This document shows positions 7,253-16,095 of a stretch of DNA of 64,000 nucleotides, one piece after another (within the stretch, counting starts at the first letter, position 1; each line of letters opens with the position of its first letter). Location of the stretch: positions 1 to 64,000 of the forward strand of contig CAZXFT010000011.1 of the NCBI GenBank assembly GCA_964640655.1. Direction: 5' to 3'. The position numbers and the translations under genes are program-made. The DNA is from BJGO01 sp964640655 (GTDB lineage: Bacteria; Bacteroidota; Bacteroidia; Chitinophagales; UBA10324). The notes beneath the pieces are model-generated. The model made no database searches. It saw nothing but the letters and a program-made list of their open reading frames with translations, and had not been told where the DNA came from.

Positions 7253-7357
7253 TTGTTTATTTATTACTATGCGAAATTATTTCTTTTTTATACAGTTGCA
7301 ACTCTGTATGAGTTGAAATTTTATAAAAATCAACTATTCATCTCTTTATACGATGAG

Positions 7358-8503
7358 TTACACCACTGCTGATTGCAGCACAGGCACCCATTCCTTGAGT
7401 TTCTCGATAACAAAGTCCACTTCATCGCGGCTGTTGTTGTGATCGAAACTGAAGCGAACAGCCACTTTATCCTGAGGAAATCTTATGGCATCCAGGACGT
7501 GCGATCCTTTGTCGCTGCCGCTGCTGCAAGCCGATCCGCTGCTGGCGCAAATGCCGTTCATATCCAGATTGAAAAGTATCATCGACGTTATATCCGTAAG
7601 TGGAAAACCTACATTTAATACAGTATATAAACTGAACTCCGGATCTCCGTTAATAACGACACCTTCGAAAGTATTGAGGAGTTTCTGTTCGAAATAATTT
7701 TTTAAATCGTTGATATAAATGGCGCGGCTGTCTATGTGTTCATAGGCCAATTCCATAGCTCTAGCCAGGCCAATGATGCCATATAAATTTTCGGTACCGG
7801 CGCGCATATTGCGCTCCTGGGCACCACCAAAAATGAGCGGTGGAATGCTCATGTTATGATTGACATACAAGAACCCTACACCCTTAGGTCCATTGAATTT
7901 ATGGGCCGCACCGCTGATAAAATGTACCGGTGTTTTTTTAACATCGAAGCGGAAATGTGCCATGGTCTGAACCGTGTCGCAGTGCATTATGGCATCGTGT
8001 TGCTGACAGATAGCAGCCACTTCGTCCATATCCATCATGGTTCCTATCTCGTTGTTGGCATGCATCAGTGTTACCATGCATCGCTCTTTGATGAGCGAGA
8101 GCAGATCACGAAGATGTTGTAAATCGAATCTTCCTTTTTCATCCACGCGAACAAAATGCAATTGCACATCGCCATTGTTTTTCAATTCTTCAACGGTGTG
8201 CAATACACAATGATGTTCTATGGGAGATGTGATGATGTGTTTGAGATTGTATGCTTTCACAGCAGAACGAATGGCTGTGTTGTTGGCCTCGGTACCGCCG
8301 CTGGTAAAAAATATTTCGGATGGTGACGCATTGATAAACGATGCAACCGTTTTGCGGGCTTTCTCTATGGCAGCGCGGGTTTCGCGACCCTTTGCATGTA
8401 TGGCGGAAGGATTGCCGAATTTATCGGTCATATAGGGAAGCATAGCATCCAGCACTTGCTTATCGAGAGCAGTGGTGGCGGCATTGTCGAAGTAAACGTT
8501 CAT
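7358..8503 (-). CDS. Cysteine desulfurase (NifS/IscS class)
   Basis: 381 residues, fold-type I PLP enzyme that removes sulfur from cysteine as a persulfide for Fe-S cluster or thio-tRNA synthesis. Visible motifs: FTSGGTEANN (cofactor phosphate loop), HCDTVQT, the PLP lysine Lys202 in SGAAHKFNGPKG, and catalytic Cys326 in SSGSACSSGS, the long-loop group I form. No iscU, iscR or mnmA neighbour is present, so the acceptor is not shown. It is followed by the epimerase gene 105 bp downstream and preceded by glmM on the same strand (38-bp gap), suggesting possible co-transcription with glmM. Confidence 0.93.
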   Translation of the reverse strand: MNVYFDNAATTALDKQVLDAMLPYMTDKFGNPSAIHAKGRETRAAIEKARKTVASFINASPSEIFFTSGGTEANNTAIRSAVKAYNLKHIITSPIEHHCVLHTVEELKNNGDVQLHFVRVDEKGRFDLQHLRDLLSLIKERCMVTLMHANNEIGTMMDMDEVAAICQQHDAIMHCDTVQTMAHFRFDVKKTPVHFISGAAHKFNGPKGVGFLYVNHNMSIPPLIFGGAQERNMRAGTENLYGIIGLARAMELAYEHIDSRAIYINDLKNYFEQKLLNTFEGVVINGDPEFSLYTVLNVGFPLTDITSMILFNLDMNGICASSGSACSSGSDKGSHVLDAIRFPQDKVAVRFSFDHNNSRDEVDFVIEKLKEWVPVLQSAVV

Positions 8504-8541
8504 TTTTTCTATTGGAATTGTTGCTGTGAATGTAGTAAAAA

Positions 8542-9933
8542 TCAGTTTCCGTTTTTGAGCAGGCTGCCTATTTCGGCAATCATGTTTTTGGCTAATTTTT
8601 CTGCTGTGGACTCGTGTTGGCTTTCGGCATAGATGCGAATGATCGGCTCTGTATTACTTCTGCGCAGGTGTATCCAGTCGGTGTCGAATTCTATTTTGAG
8701 TCCGTCTTCAGTACTGTGCGGTTGTTTCTTGTATTTGTTTTGAATGTTCAGCAGCAGATCGTCGATATTCACATGAGGTGTGAGTTCTATTTTATTTTTT
8801 GAAATAAAATAATCGGGATACGAAGCGCGCAGCACAGAACATTTTTTATTGCTGTTGGCTAAATGAGTTAAGAACAAAGCAATGCCTGCCAATGCATCGC
8901 GGCCATAATGCAACTCGGGCAGAATAATTCCACCGTTGCCTTCACCGCCTATTACCGCTTTAACTTCTTTCATTTTTTTCACCACATTCACTTCGCCAAC
9001 AGCAGCACCGTGATGTGTGCCACCATGTTTTTCGGTGATATCGCGCAGCGCACGTGTTGAAGACAAATTGGAAACTGTGTTTCCTTTCTTATGACCGAGT
9101 ACAAAATCTGCTACGGCAACAAGTGTGTATTCTTCGCCAAACATGGTTCCATCTTCACAAACAAAACACAGACGATCAACATCCGGATCAACCACAATTC
9201 CCAAATCGGCTTTGTGCATTCTCACTTCATGTGCTATGTCTGATAGATTCTCGGGCAGTGGTTCGGGGTTGTGCGGAAATTTTCCGTTGGGTGTGCAGTA
9301 TAGTTCTATCACTTCATCAACACCCAATGCACGCAACAACTGAGGCACAGCAATCCCGCCACTGGAGTTCACTGCATCCACTACCACTTTAAATTTCTTT
9401 TTCTGTATGGCCTGCACATCCACCAAACTCAACCCGAGAATAGAAAGGATGTGTTTTTGTATGTATGAATCATTCTCACTGTAACGACCTATGTGATCAA
9501 TGGCTGCATAATCGTAGGTATCCTGTTCGGCAAGTTTCAGTACCTCCTTACCATCGGCATCGCTGATAAATTCTCCTTTGTCGTTAAGCAGTTTCAGTGC
9601 GTTCCACTGACCCGGATTATGACTGGCTGTGAGAATAATTCCTCCGGCAGCTTTTTCCCAAACCACAGCCATCTCCACAGTGGGTGTAGTACTTAATCCC
9701 AGATCAACAACATCGAAACCGCAACCGATTAAGGTTCCTGAAACGAGATTGGAAAGCATCTGTCCTGAGGTACGTGCATCGCGGCCTATAACTACCTTGC
9801 GCGAACCGGAACGTTTAGCTATTAGTGTGGCAAATGCCGAAGTATATTTTACGATATCGAGTGGTGTGAGTGCTTCACCGGGCTTACCGCCTATGGTGCC
9901 GCGTATTCCGGAAATTGATTTTATCAGAGTCAA
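8542..9933 (-). CDS. glmM: Phosphoglucosamine mutase
   Basis: 463 residues, alpha-D-phosphohexomutase family. It converts glucosamine-6-phosphate to glucosamine-1-phosphate for UDP-GlcNAc, peptidoglycan and LPS. The active-site phosphoserine Ser104 is in TASHNP, the Mg loop is DPDVDRL (Asp249, 251, 253), the sugar-specificity loop is GEGNGG, and the phosphate-binding loop is RRSNTEP. The N-terminus MTLIKSISGIRGTIGG matches Bacteroidota GlmM and requires a TTG start at 9933. No upstream ATG exists in frame before a stop. Phosphomannomutase activity cannot be excluded from motifs alone. Confidence 0.88.
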   Translation of the reverse strand: MTLIKSISGIRGTIGGKPGEALTPLDIVKYTSAFATLIAKRSGSRKVVIGRDARTSGQMLSNLVSGTLIGCGFDVVDLGLSTTPTVEMAVVWEKAAGGIILTASHNPGQWNALKLLNDKGEFISDADGKEVLKLAEQDTYDYAAIDHIGRYSENDSYIQKHILSILGLSLVDVQAIQKKKFKVVVDAVNSSGGIAVPQLLRALGVDEVIELYCTPNGKFPHNPEPLPENLSDIAHEVRMHKADLGIVVDPDVDRLCFVCEDGTMFGEEYTLVAVADFVLGHKKGNTVSNLSSTRALRDITEKHGGTHHGAAVGEVNVVKKMKEVKAVIGGEGNGGIILPELHYGRDALAGIALFLTHLANSNKKCSVLRASYPDYFISKNKIELTPHVNIDDLLLNIQNKYKKQPHSTEDGLKIEFDTDWIHLRRSNTEPIIRIYAESQHESTAEKLAKNMIAEIGSLLKNGN

Positions 9934-10044
9934 TTGCTGATAGGTTTATGGTTAAGGTTATTAAAAAATCGAGCGGCTAAGTTATCAATTTACCATCAGG
10001 CTGTGTTGCCGTATGTCAACTTACAGTCAAATCAAAATGCCTCT

Positions 10045-10052
10045 TATTTTTG
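10045..10052 (+). promoter_or_regulatory. Bacteroidota -7 box TATTTTTG
   Basis: Exact TAnnTTTG match. It overlaps the TTG at 10050 that would otherwise be the first possible start of the methyltransferase, so initiation probably lies just downstream. Confidence 0.5.
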
Positions 10053-10058
10053 AGCACC

Positions 10059-10811
10059 TTGCAAACAACACAACGCATCAACGAAAGCTGGTTCAGCGAA
10101 TGGTTCAACAGTCCATACTACGATATGCTATACCGGCATCGTAACGATGAAGAAGCAGCGGCATTTATAGATAATCTGTTGCATCATTTACAACTTAAGC
10201 AGCAAGTTCTTTTAGCAGATATACCCTGCGGCAACGGTCGCCACGCTAAACATCTTTCTTCAATAGGTTATGAGGTATATGGATTTGATTTAAGTCCAAA
10301 GAATATTGAAGTAGCAATGACCTGTGCTTCCGATAGACTTCATTTCACCTTGCACGATATGCGGCTGCCGCTGGGCAGCAATCGCTTCGATGTAGTGTTT
10401 AATCTGTTTACCAGCCTGGGGTATTTCCGCGGCGATTATGTGGACCTACGCATTCTTAAGAACTTTTTTACGGTTTTAAAACCTCAGGGCACTTTGGTTA
10501 TAGATTATTTCAATGCACAGCACGTTTTGAAAAATCTGGAGCAGGAGAAAAGAACAATGTGCGATGGAATTGAATTCTACATTCAAAAATTTTTCGACGG
10601 CAAGCGCATTATCAAAACCATACAGATAAATGACGCCGGTAAAATTTTTCATTTTGCAGAGCGCGTTAGAGCTTACTCTAAAAACGAATTGATACAACTA
10701 GTACAGTTAGCCGGTTTCACAGTTAAGGGAACCTTTGGCGATTACGAACTTCATACGTTCGACGAAAACTCTTCAACACGCTGCATCATCATAGCAGGCA
10801 AAGAAAAATAA
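10059..10811 (+). CDS. Class I SAM-dependent methyltransferase
   Basis: About 250 residues, Methyltransf_25/11-like Rossmann fold. The SAM motif is ADIPCGNGRHAKHLSSIGY, followed by the acidic strand end GFDLSP, then DVVFNLFTSLGYF and LKPQGTLVIDYFN (post-I and motif III). The N-terminal WFSEWFNSPYYDMLY is characteristic of a Bacteroidota methyltransferase subfamily of undefined substrate. The start is uncertain: TTG 10050 falls inside a TATTTTTG promoter box, so TTG 10059 is preferred, and no ATG precedes the conserved region. It is directly followed (0 nt) by the PAP2 gene, forming the first gene of a four-gene + strand run. Confidence 0.85.
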   Translation: MQTTQRINESWFSEWFNSPYYDMLYRHRNDEEAAAFIDNLLHHLQLKQQVLLADIPCGNGRHAKHLSSIGYEVYGFDLSPKNIEVAMTCASDRLHFTLHDMRLPLGSNRFDVVFNLFTSLGYFRGDYVDLRILKNFFTVLKPQGTLVIDYFNAQHVLKNLEQEKRTMCDGIEFYIQKFFDGKRIIKTIQINDAGKIFHFAERVRAYSKNELIQLVQLAGFTVKGTFGDYELHTFDENSSTRCIIIAGKEK

Positions 10812-11381
10812 ATGACGGAGTGGCTCTTACATATTGACCGTAGCCTGCTGTACTTCATCAATCATTCTTGCAGTAATGAGTTATTTGATGTGGTGATGCC
10901 CTGGCTACGCGAAAAGAAAAACTGGATACCGGCATATATTCTCATTGGTGCATGGGTTATTTATAAATACAAATGGAAAAGTTGGTTTGTATTCCTCATC
11001 GTTATAGCCGGTATTGCTTTGTCTGATCAAATAGCGTCAGGATTATTTAAACCCTGGATACATAGGTTAAGACCGTGTACCGCACCGGGAGTTAGCGAAC
11101 ACCTTCGCATGTTGTTGCCTTGCGGCGGTGGTTATGGATTTTTTTCATCTCATGCTGCTAATCACAGCGCGCTTTCTTTCTTACTCATTTATTATATGAA
11201 ACCACAAAGATGGCTTTCAGTAATTTTAATTTTATGGGCTGCGCTTGTTTGCTTCGCTCAGGTTTATGTGGGCTATCACTACCCTGCCGATGTGATATGT
11301 GGTGCCATGTGCGGTTTAACCGTTTCTTATCTGCTCACAGGCATCAGTGCCAATTATTTTCTGAAATTGCAGGCCTCATAA
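10812..11381 (+). CDS. PAP2-family membrane phosphatase
   Basis: 189 residues with about five membrane segments. Type 2 phosphatidic acid phosphatase family, acting on lipid phosphates such as undecaprenyl diphosphate or phosphatidate in the inner membrane. Motif 1 KxxxxxxRP is Lys80-Arg87-Pro88 (KPWIHRLRP), motif 2 is SSHA with His114, and motif 3 is VYVGYHYPAD with His156/Asp160. The usual Ser-Arg of motif 3 is Ala149-Gln150 here, so the phosphate-binding Arg is missing. ATG immediately abuts the stop of the methyltransferase gene, indicating translational coupling. Substrate not determinable. Confidence 0.88.
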   Translation: MTEWLLHIDRSLLYFINHSCSNELFDVVMPWLREKKNWIPAYILIGAWVIYKYKWKSWFVFLIVIAGIALSDQIASGLFKPWIHRLRPCTAPGVSEHLRMLLPCGGGYGFFSSHAANHSALSFLLIYYMKPQRWLSVILILWAALVCFAQVYVGYHYPADVICGAMCGLTVSYLLTGISANYFLKLQAS

Positions 11382-11387
11382 TTAAGT

Positions 11388-12101
11388 ATGGACTTCTGGA
11401 TTTATCTGGTTTTGTTTGTTGCTCCGTTTATCGGCGGGCTATTAGCTTATTATTTCAAGCCCAAGGTGGAAGGCAAATACAAATTGTTGCTTTCATTTTC
11501 AGGAGCGTATTTGTTTTCGGTGGCGGTGTTGCATTTCTTTCCGGTCATCTTTTCTTCGAATCTCATTGAACATGCCGGTGTATATGTGCTGCTTGGTTTT
11601 TTTCTTCAATTGCTCTTAGAGCAACTCACCAAAGGGTTGGAGCACGGACATTTTCATGTACACTCGCATCATCATCCTTCATTTGTTTACACGGTAATGT
11701 TGGGCATCTGCATTCATTCTTTCTTTGATGGCATTCCTGTTTTCAGTGGCGAGCATCACGAGCACAATCATTCTATGCTCTCTGCTATGGCGCTTCATAA
11801 GTTGCCTGAAGGGTACGCGCTGGTAGTGTTACTTGGTTTACTGAACATAAAAACATCAACTTCATTCACCCTGCTGATTATCTATTCTCTTGTTGCTCCT
11901 GCCGGTGCTTTGGCGGCATCTTATTTCGACAATCAGAATCCTCAGATATTGATGATCATGTATGCTTTGGTTGGCGGGCTGATACTACACGTTTCTACCA
12001 CCATACTTTTTGAATCAGAATCGGGGCAACACCGTTTCACTTATCGCAAGATAGCCGCCGTAGGCGGTGGTGCTTTGCTTGCTTTCATTACTTCACTTTA
12101 A
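11388..12101 (+). CDS. ZIP-family divalent metal transporter
   Basis: 237 residues and about seven or eight membrane segments. ZIP transporters import Zn, Fe or Mn across the inner membrane. A His-rich loop (HGHFHVHSHHHPSF) lies between TM3 and TM4. The metal-site helices are GICIHSFFDGIPVF (TM4) and MALHKLPEGYALVV (TM5), both with the expected His, Asp and Glu residues. A second His cluster GEHHEHNH precedes TM5. The gene follows the PAP2 gene by 6 nt, so it is probably in one operon. Metal specificity is not predictable. Confidence 0.88.
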   Translation: MDFWIYLVLFVAPFIGGLLAYYFKPKVEGKYKLLLSFSGAYLFSVAVLHFFPVIFSSNLIEHAGVYVLLGFFLQLLLEQLTKGLEHGHFHVHSHHHPSFVYTVMLGICIHSFFDGIPVFSGEHHEHNHSMLSAMALHKLPEGYALVVLLGLLNIKTSTSFTLLIIYSLVAPAGALAASYFDNQNPQILMIMYALVGGLILHVSTTILFESESGQHRFTYRKIAAVGGGALLAFITSL

Positions 12102-12113
12102 CAGTTACTACCT

Positions 12114-12896
12114 ATGACCACACCTGAATTCATTATCGTTACACCACAATATGAAAAACATATTGCACTTATTCAACTTAACAGACCGAAAGAGCTGAAT
12201 GCACTGAACCTGCAATTGATGGCCGAAGTGCGCGACGCCTTAAAGATGTTAGATAATGATGATAACGTGCGAGTGATTATCATTACCGGAAATGAAAAGG
12301 CCTTTGCCGCAGGAGCAGACATTAAACAAATGGCTGGTAAAACTGCCATTGATATGTTGAACATTGATCAGTTCAGCACCTGGGATCAAATCAAAAAAAC
12401 GAAGAAGCCGCTGATTGCTGCGGTATCAGGCTTTGCACTGGGTGGTGGCTGCGAATTAATGATGCACTGCGACATCATTGTTGCATCGGAAACGGCTCGC
12501 TTAGGTCAGCCGGAAATTAAAATAGGCGTGATGCCGGGAGCAGGCGGCACACAACGTCTTACACGTGCTGTGGGCAAGGCAATGGCCATGGAAATGGTGT
12601 TAACCGGAAAATTTATTACCGCCGAAGAGGCCTTGCGTGCAGGCTTAATCAATAAAGTGGTGCCTGTGGAATTTTATCTGAAAGAAGCGGTGAACTACGC
12701 ACAACAAATCGCCGCACTATCTCCTGTTGCAGTGAAACTGGCCAAGGAGTCTGTTCTCAATTCATTTAACTCTTCATTAGACGAAGGACTTCAGTTTGAG
12801 CGCAAGAATTTTTATCTCTGCTTTGCCTCGGAAGATCAGAAAGAAGGGATGAATGCTTTTGTGGAAAAGCGCACAGCGCAGTTTACGGGGAAGTAG
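12114..12896 (+). CDS. Enoyl-CoA hydratase/isomerase (crotonase family)
   Basis: 260 residues, full length for a crotonase. It should hydrate trans-2-enoyl-CoA in fatty-acid beta-oxidation or a related pathway. The oxyanion-hole segments are AFAAGADIKQM (CoA binding) and ALGGGCELMMHCD, and the two catalytic glutamates are Glu114 and Glu134 (GQPEIKIGVMPGAGGTQRL). Both catalytic acids being present favours hydratase over isomerase or hydrolase. It lies 12 nt after the ZIP gene and is last in the + strand run, ending 60 bp before sppA from the other strand. The hairpin at 12906-12931 lies in that gap. Confidence 0.92.
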   Translation: MTTPEFIIVTPQYEKHIALIQLNRPKELNALNLQLMAEVRDALKMLDNDDNVRVIIITGNEKAFAAGADIKQMAGKTAIDMLNIDQFSTWDQIKKTKKPLIAAVSGFALGGGCELMMHCDIIVASETARLGQPEIKIGVMPGAGGTQRLTRAVGKAMAMEMVLTGKFITAEEALRAGLINKVVPVEFYLKEAVNYAQQIAALSPVAVKLAKESVLNSFNSSLDEGLQFERKNFYLCFASEDQKEGMNAFVEKRTAQFTGK

Positions 12897-12905
12897 AAAT
12901 AAAAA

Positions 12906-12931
12906 ACGGGAAGGATTTTAACCCTTCCCGT
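12906..12931 (-). terminator. Rho-independent terminator of sppA
   Basis: ACGGGAAGG/CCTTCCCGT, a perfect 9-bp stem with an 8-nt loop. Read on the minus strand it is followed by a run of six T, the classical intrinsic terminator. On the plus strand there is no immediate T-run, so it serves sppA mainly and may also end transcription from the enoyl-CoA hydratase gene less efficiently. Confidence 0.85.
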
Positions 12932-12956
12932 TACGAGCATTTTACAACCTAAAACC

Positions 12957-14735
12957 CTAATTTATGTAAAGCTCGTATGGTAAACGTGCCTGCACTCCGC
13001 TTATTGTGCTCAGCATTTTTAATTGCTGATAATATGGATACAATGCTCCCAATGAAGCCTTGATGCGTGCATCGTCGTTTTGCTCATCTTCTATAATTTG
13101 AAATATCTGTTCCAAACCATTGTCTTTGCTCTTTGGATATTCTACGACGCGGTATTTGTCAACGTTGGCAAGTTTAGCGGCAATATTCAATGCGGTATTC
13201 AAATCACCTAAGGTGTCAACAAGTCCATTGGCAAGACCCTGCTGACCAGTCCACACACGACCCTGAGCAATAGAATCTACCTGTGTCATTGTCAGGTTTC
13301 TGCCTTGCGAAACTCTGGTTCTGAATTTTAAATAGATGGAATCCACACCGCGTTGAATAATTAAGTTCTCGTCGTCGCGCACTGGACGTGTTAAAGTACC
13401 CAAGTCAGAATATTTACCGGTGCTCACACCATCGAAAGTGATACCCAGTTTATCGTTCATCAGTTTTTTGATGTTTGGTAAAATGCCAAATACACCAATT
13501 GAGCCGGTAAGTGTGTTGGGCATAGCCACAATTTTGGTTGCACCGCAGGAAATATAATAACCACCTGAAGCTGCCAAATCTCCCATGCTTACAATAACAG
13601 GTTTCTTTTCTTTAACCAACTGCACTTCGCGCCAGATAACATCTGAAGCCAACGCGCTACCACCGGGTGAGTTGACACGAAAAACGAGTGCGGAGATTTT
13701 ATCGTCTTCACGGATTTTTTTCAACTGCTCTATCAAACGTGCAGAACCTATTTCATCACGTTCTCCTTTGCCATCCACAATAGTACCCTGAGCATAAAGC
13801 ACTGCTATCTTTTTATCGTCGAGCGATTTCTTATCAGTATCAGGCAAACGGCGATATTTACTCAATGCCATGAGTTCGAGCTTGACTTTTTCTTCCAGTT
13901 TCAATTGCTCTCGTAAATATTTTGTAACCTGATCGGTATAATACAACTCATCAACCATTTTGTAGGTGATGGCATCAGAGGAAGATTGAACGAGCATATT
14001 ATCAGAGATATTCTTTACCTCATCGAACGACATCTTGCGTGCATCTGCAATACGCTGCATCATATAATTATTCAGGTTGCCTATAAGATCAGATACCATT
14101 ATGCGATTGGGTTCGCTCATCTTATCGTAGCGGAAGGGCTCAGTAGCAGATTTGAATTTACCGCAATAAAACACCTGCGGTTCCACACCAATTTTATCGA
14201 GCATGTTTTTATAAAACGTAATCTGAGCATTCAGACCACGCAATTCCATCAAACCTGTAGGGTTTAAGAAAATTTTATCGGCTGCGCTGGCTACATAATA
14301 ACCTTTCTGTGAATACACTTCAGAATAAGCAATCACAAATTTCCCTGACTGACGAAAGTCGAGCAGTGCTTCTCGAATCTGGTCAGCAGTGGCATAACCA
14401 CTCAAGAAAATTCCCGATTGAAGATAAATACCTTTTACGTTGGTATCGGTTTTAGCTTTCTTGATACTTTTTAAGATATCGTTCAAGCCGGGTTTAATGG
14501 AAGGTTCAAAACTGCCGAAGTTGAAATCCTCGAAAGGATTGTTGTTTGTTTTCTCGGTAATGTCGTAATCCAGATTGAGTGTTAATACCGTGTTGGGGTT
14601 GACTTTCACATCTCCTTTTTTAGAGGTAGTAGCTACTATGCCACCTATAATGGCAAACACAAGAAATATTAACAAAAAGCTGCCCAAGATAAAGCCCAGC
14701 ATGGAGGCTAATAAGAATTTTAAGAATTGTACCAT
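12957..14735 (-). CDS. sppA: Signal peptide peptidase SppA, 67K type
   Basis: 592 residues from the chosen start. One N-terminal membrane anchor (MVQFLKFLLASMLGFILGSF, residues 1-32) precedes two S49 peptidase domains, the long form that degrades cleaved signal peptides on the periplasmic face. The catalytic Ser390 is in GDLAASGGYYIS of the second domain, and the general-base Lys195 is in CGKFKSATEPF of the first domain, as in E. coli SppA. The start is ATG 14735. An upstream in-frame extension to 14831 runs through the TACTTTTG promoter box at 14757-14764. The gene has its own promoter and terminator, so it is monocistronic. Confidence 0.93.
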   Translation of the reverse strand: MVQFLKFLLASMLGFILGSFLLIFLVFAIIGGIVATTSKKGDVKVNPNTVLTLNLDYDITEKTNNNPFEDFNFGSFEPSIKPGLNDILKSIKKAKTDTNVKGIYLQSGIFLSGYATADQIREALLDFRQSGKFVIAYSEVYSQKGYYVASAADKIFLNPTGLMELRGLNAQITFYKNMLDKIGVEPQVFYCGKFKSATEPFRYDKMSEPNRIMVSDLIGNLNNYMMQRIADARKMSFDEVKNISDNMLVQSSSDAITYKMVDELYYTDQVTKYLREQLKLEEKVKLELMALSKYRRLPDTDKKSLDDKKIAVLYAQGTIVDGKGERDEIGSARLIEQLKKIREDDKISALVFRVNSPGGSALASDVIWREVQLVKEKKPVIVSMGDLAASGGYYISCGATKIVAMPNTLTGSIGVFGILPNIKKLMNDKLGITFDGVSTGKYSDLGTLTRPVRDDENLIIQRGVDSIYLKFRTRVSQGRNLTMTQVDSIAQGRVWTGQQGLANGLVDTLGDLNTALNIAAKLANVDKYRVVEYPKSKDNGLEQIFQIIEDEQNDDARIKASLGALYPYYQQLKMLSTISGVQARLPYELYIN

Positions 14736-14756
14736 AACGAAAATGATTTTATGCAA

Positions 14757-14764
14757 CAAAAGTA
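14757..14764 (-). promoter_or_regulatory. Bacteroidota -7 box TACTTTTG for sppA
   Basis: Exact TAnnTTTG on the minus strand, 21 nt before ATG 14735. It rules out the longer reading frame as the real protein. Confidence 0.55.
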
Positions 14765-14864
14765 TGTGGCACAATTGGCCAGTATAACCGGAATATGATG
14801 ATTGCGGACAAAAAAGGATAAACGAAATCATATGATGTGAAGCAGTGCATATACATTTACCGCT

Positions 14865-15356
14865 GTGAATACGTCATTTTTGTTATTAGGCTCTAACATT
14901 GAGCCCCGCACAGGTTACCTGCGCAGAGCAATGGAGTTGCTTGCGCAGCAAGTGCATATTGTCAATAAATCCTCCGTGTATGAAACCGAAGCATGGCAAA
15001 TGCCCGAAGGCACTAACGCTTTTCTGAACCTGGTACTGCATATAACCTATGAAATGAACGTTGAAAACTTGCTTGACTTGACTCAAACCATCGAGAGTGC
15101 ATGTCAACGCACGGATAAAATGAAAAATGCATCTCGTACTTTAGACATCGACATACTTTTATTTAATGAGGACATACTTCAAAGCGAAAAAGTGATTATT
15201 CCGCATCCTCGTTTACACCTTCGACGGTTCACCTTGTTGCCACTTTGCGAAGTTGCAGGCGACATAAAACATCCTTTATTGAAATTAAGCTTCAAGGATT
15301 TATTAAATCAATGCACAGATATTTGTACTGTTAGCAAGTATGCAGCCGCGATATAA
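14865..15356 (+). CDS. folK: 2-amino-4-hydroxy-6-hydroxymethyldihydropteridine pyrophosphokinase (HPPK)
   Basis: 163 residues, full-length HPPK, which transfers pyrophosphate from ATP to 6-hydroxymethyl-dihydropterin in folate synthesis. Visible motifs: LLLGSNIEPRTGYLRRA at the N-terminus, NLVLHI, the metal/ATP segment SRTLDIDILLFNED, and IPHPRLHLRRFTLLPL. The start is GTG at 14865. It overlaps the next gene by 17 nt, so the two are translationally coupled. This folK-deoxynucleoside kinase pairing is familiar in Bacteroidota. Confidence 0.93.
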   Translation: MNTSFLLLGSNIEPRTGYLRRAMELLAQQVHIVNKSSVYETEAWQMPEGTNAFLNLVLHITYEMNVENLLDLTQTIESACQRTDKMKNASRTLDIDILLFNEDILQSEKVIIPHPRLHLRRFTLLPLCEVAGDIKHPLLKLSFKDLLNQCTDICTVSKYAAAI

Positions 15357-15999
15357 ATACATTACCATAGAAGGAAACATTGGAGCCGGGAAAACCTCTC
15401 TGGCCAATATGCTGGCTAAGGAATTTGATGCACAACTGGTGTTGGAGCAATTTGCCGACAATCCATTTCTGCCAATGTTTTACGAAGCTCCGCAGCGTTA
15501 TGGCTTTCCGCTGGAATTATTTTTTATGGCTGAGCGCTTTCAACAACTAAAAGAAACAACAGGCAATATCACTCTTTTTCAACCCAATGTGATTGCAGAT
15601 TATTTATTCATCAAATCATTGTTGTTTGCCCGCATCAATCTGAGTGAAGAAGAATATAAATTATATCAACGCTTATTTCAATACATCTATACCACTCTTC
15701 CTGAACCTGAACTATTGGTTTATCTGCATTGCGAGGTGCCTCAACTAATAAAGAATATTGATAAACGCGGCAGACCCTACGAAAAAAATATCAGTGCCGA
15801 ATATCTTCAGAGTATTCAGGATACTTATTTTAATTACTTTAAAACCAAGGAACAATCCCGCATATTAATAATTGATACTACATACGTTGATTTTGTAAAC
15901 GATAAAAATGCATACAACAGATTACTGAAATTAATCAATTGCGAGTATGACTACGGCATGCATTATGTGAAGGAAATAATGGAAGCTCAAGAGCCATAG
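15340..15999 (+). CDS. Deoxynucleoside kinase (dAK/dGK-like)
   Basis: 219 residues, dNK family. It phosphorylates deoxynucleosides for dNTP salvage, in the cytoplasm. The P-loop is EGNIGAGKTSLA at about residues 8-19, the substrate-site Glu is in VLEQFADNPFLPMFY, the base-binding region is FFMAERFQQL, and the lid Arg segment is DKRGRPYEKNIS. A DRS motif is replaced by NVIADYLF, as in many bacterial deoxyadenosine/deoxyguanosine kinases. ATG 15340 lies within the end of folK. Base preference is not certain. Confidence 0.88.
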   Translation: MQPRYKYITIEGNIGAGKTSLANMLAKEFDAQLVLEQFADNPFLPMFYEAPQRYGFPLELFFMAERFQQLKETTGNITLFQPNVIADYLFIKSLLFARINLSEEEYKLYQRLFQYIYTTLPEPELLVYLHCEVPQLIKNIDKRGRPYEKNISAEYLQSIQDTYFNYFKTKEQSRILIIDTTYVDFVNDKNAYNRLLKLINCEYDYGMHYVKEIMEAQEP

Positions 16000-16072
16000 C
16001 TTAGTAAACCAAGCCGGTAAATCAGATTAGTTATACTGAAAAACAGTAAATTATTATTCAGGGTTATTAAGT

Positions 16073-16080
16073 TATTTTTG
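16073..16080 (+). promoter_or_regulatory. Bacteroidota -7 box TATTTTTG
   Basis: Exact TAnnTTTG, 15 nt before ATG 16096. The TTG at 16078 belongs to this box and is not the start codon. Confidence 0.55.
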
Positions 16081-16095
16081 TTTAAATGTTATTCT

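Noticed and set aside
7299..7315. Terminator hairpin between cysteine desulfurase and epimerase genes
   Set aside because: A 6-bp CAACTC/GAGTTG stem exists, but no T-run follows it on the minus strand.
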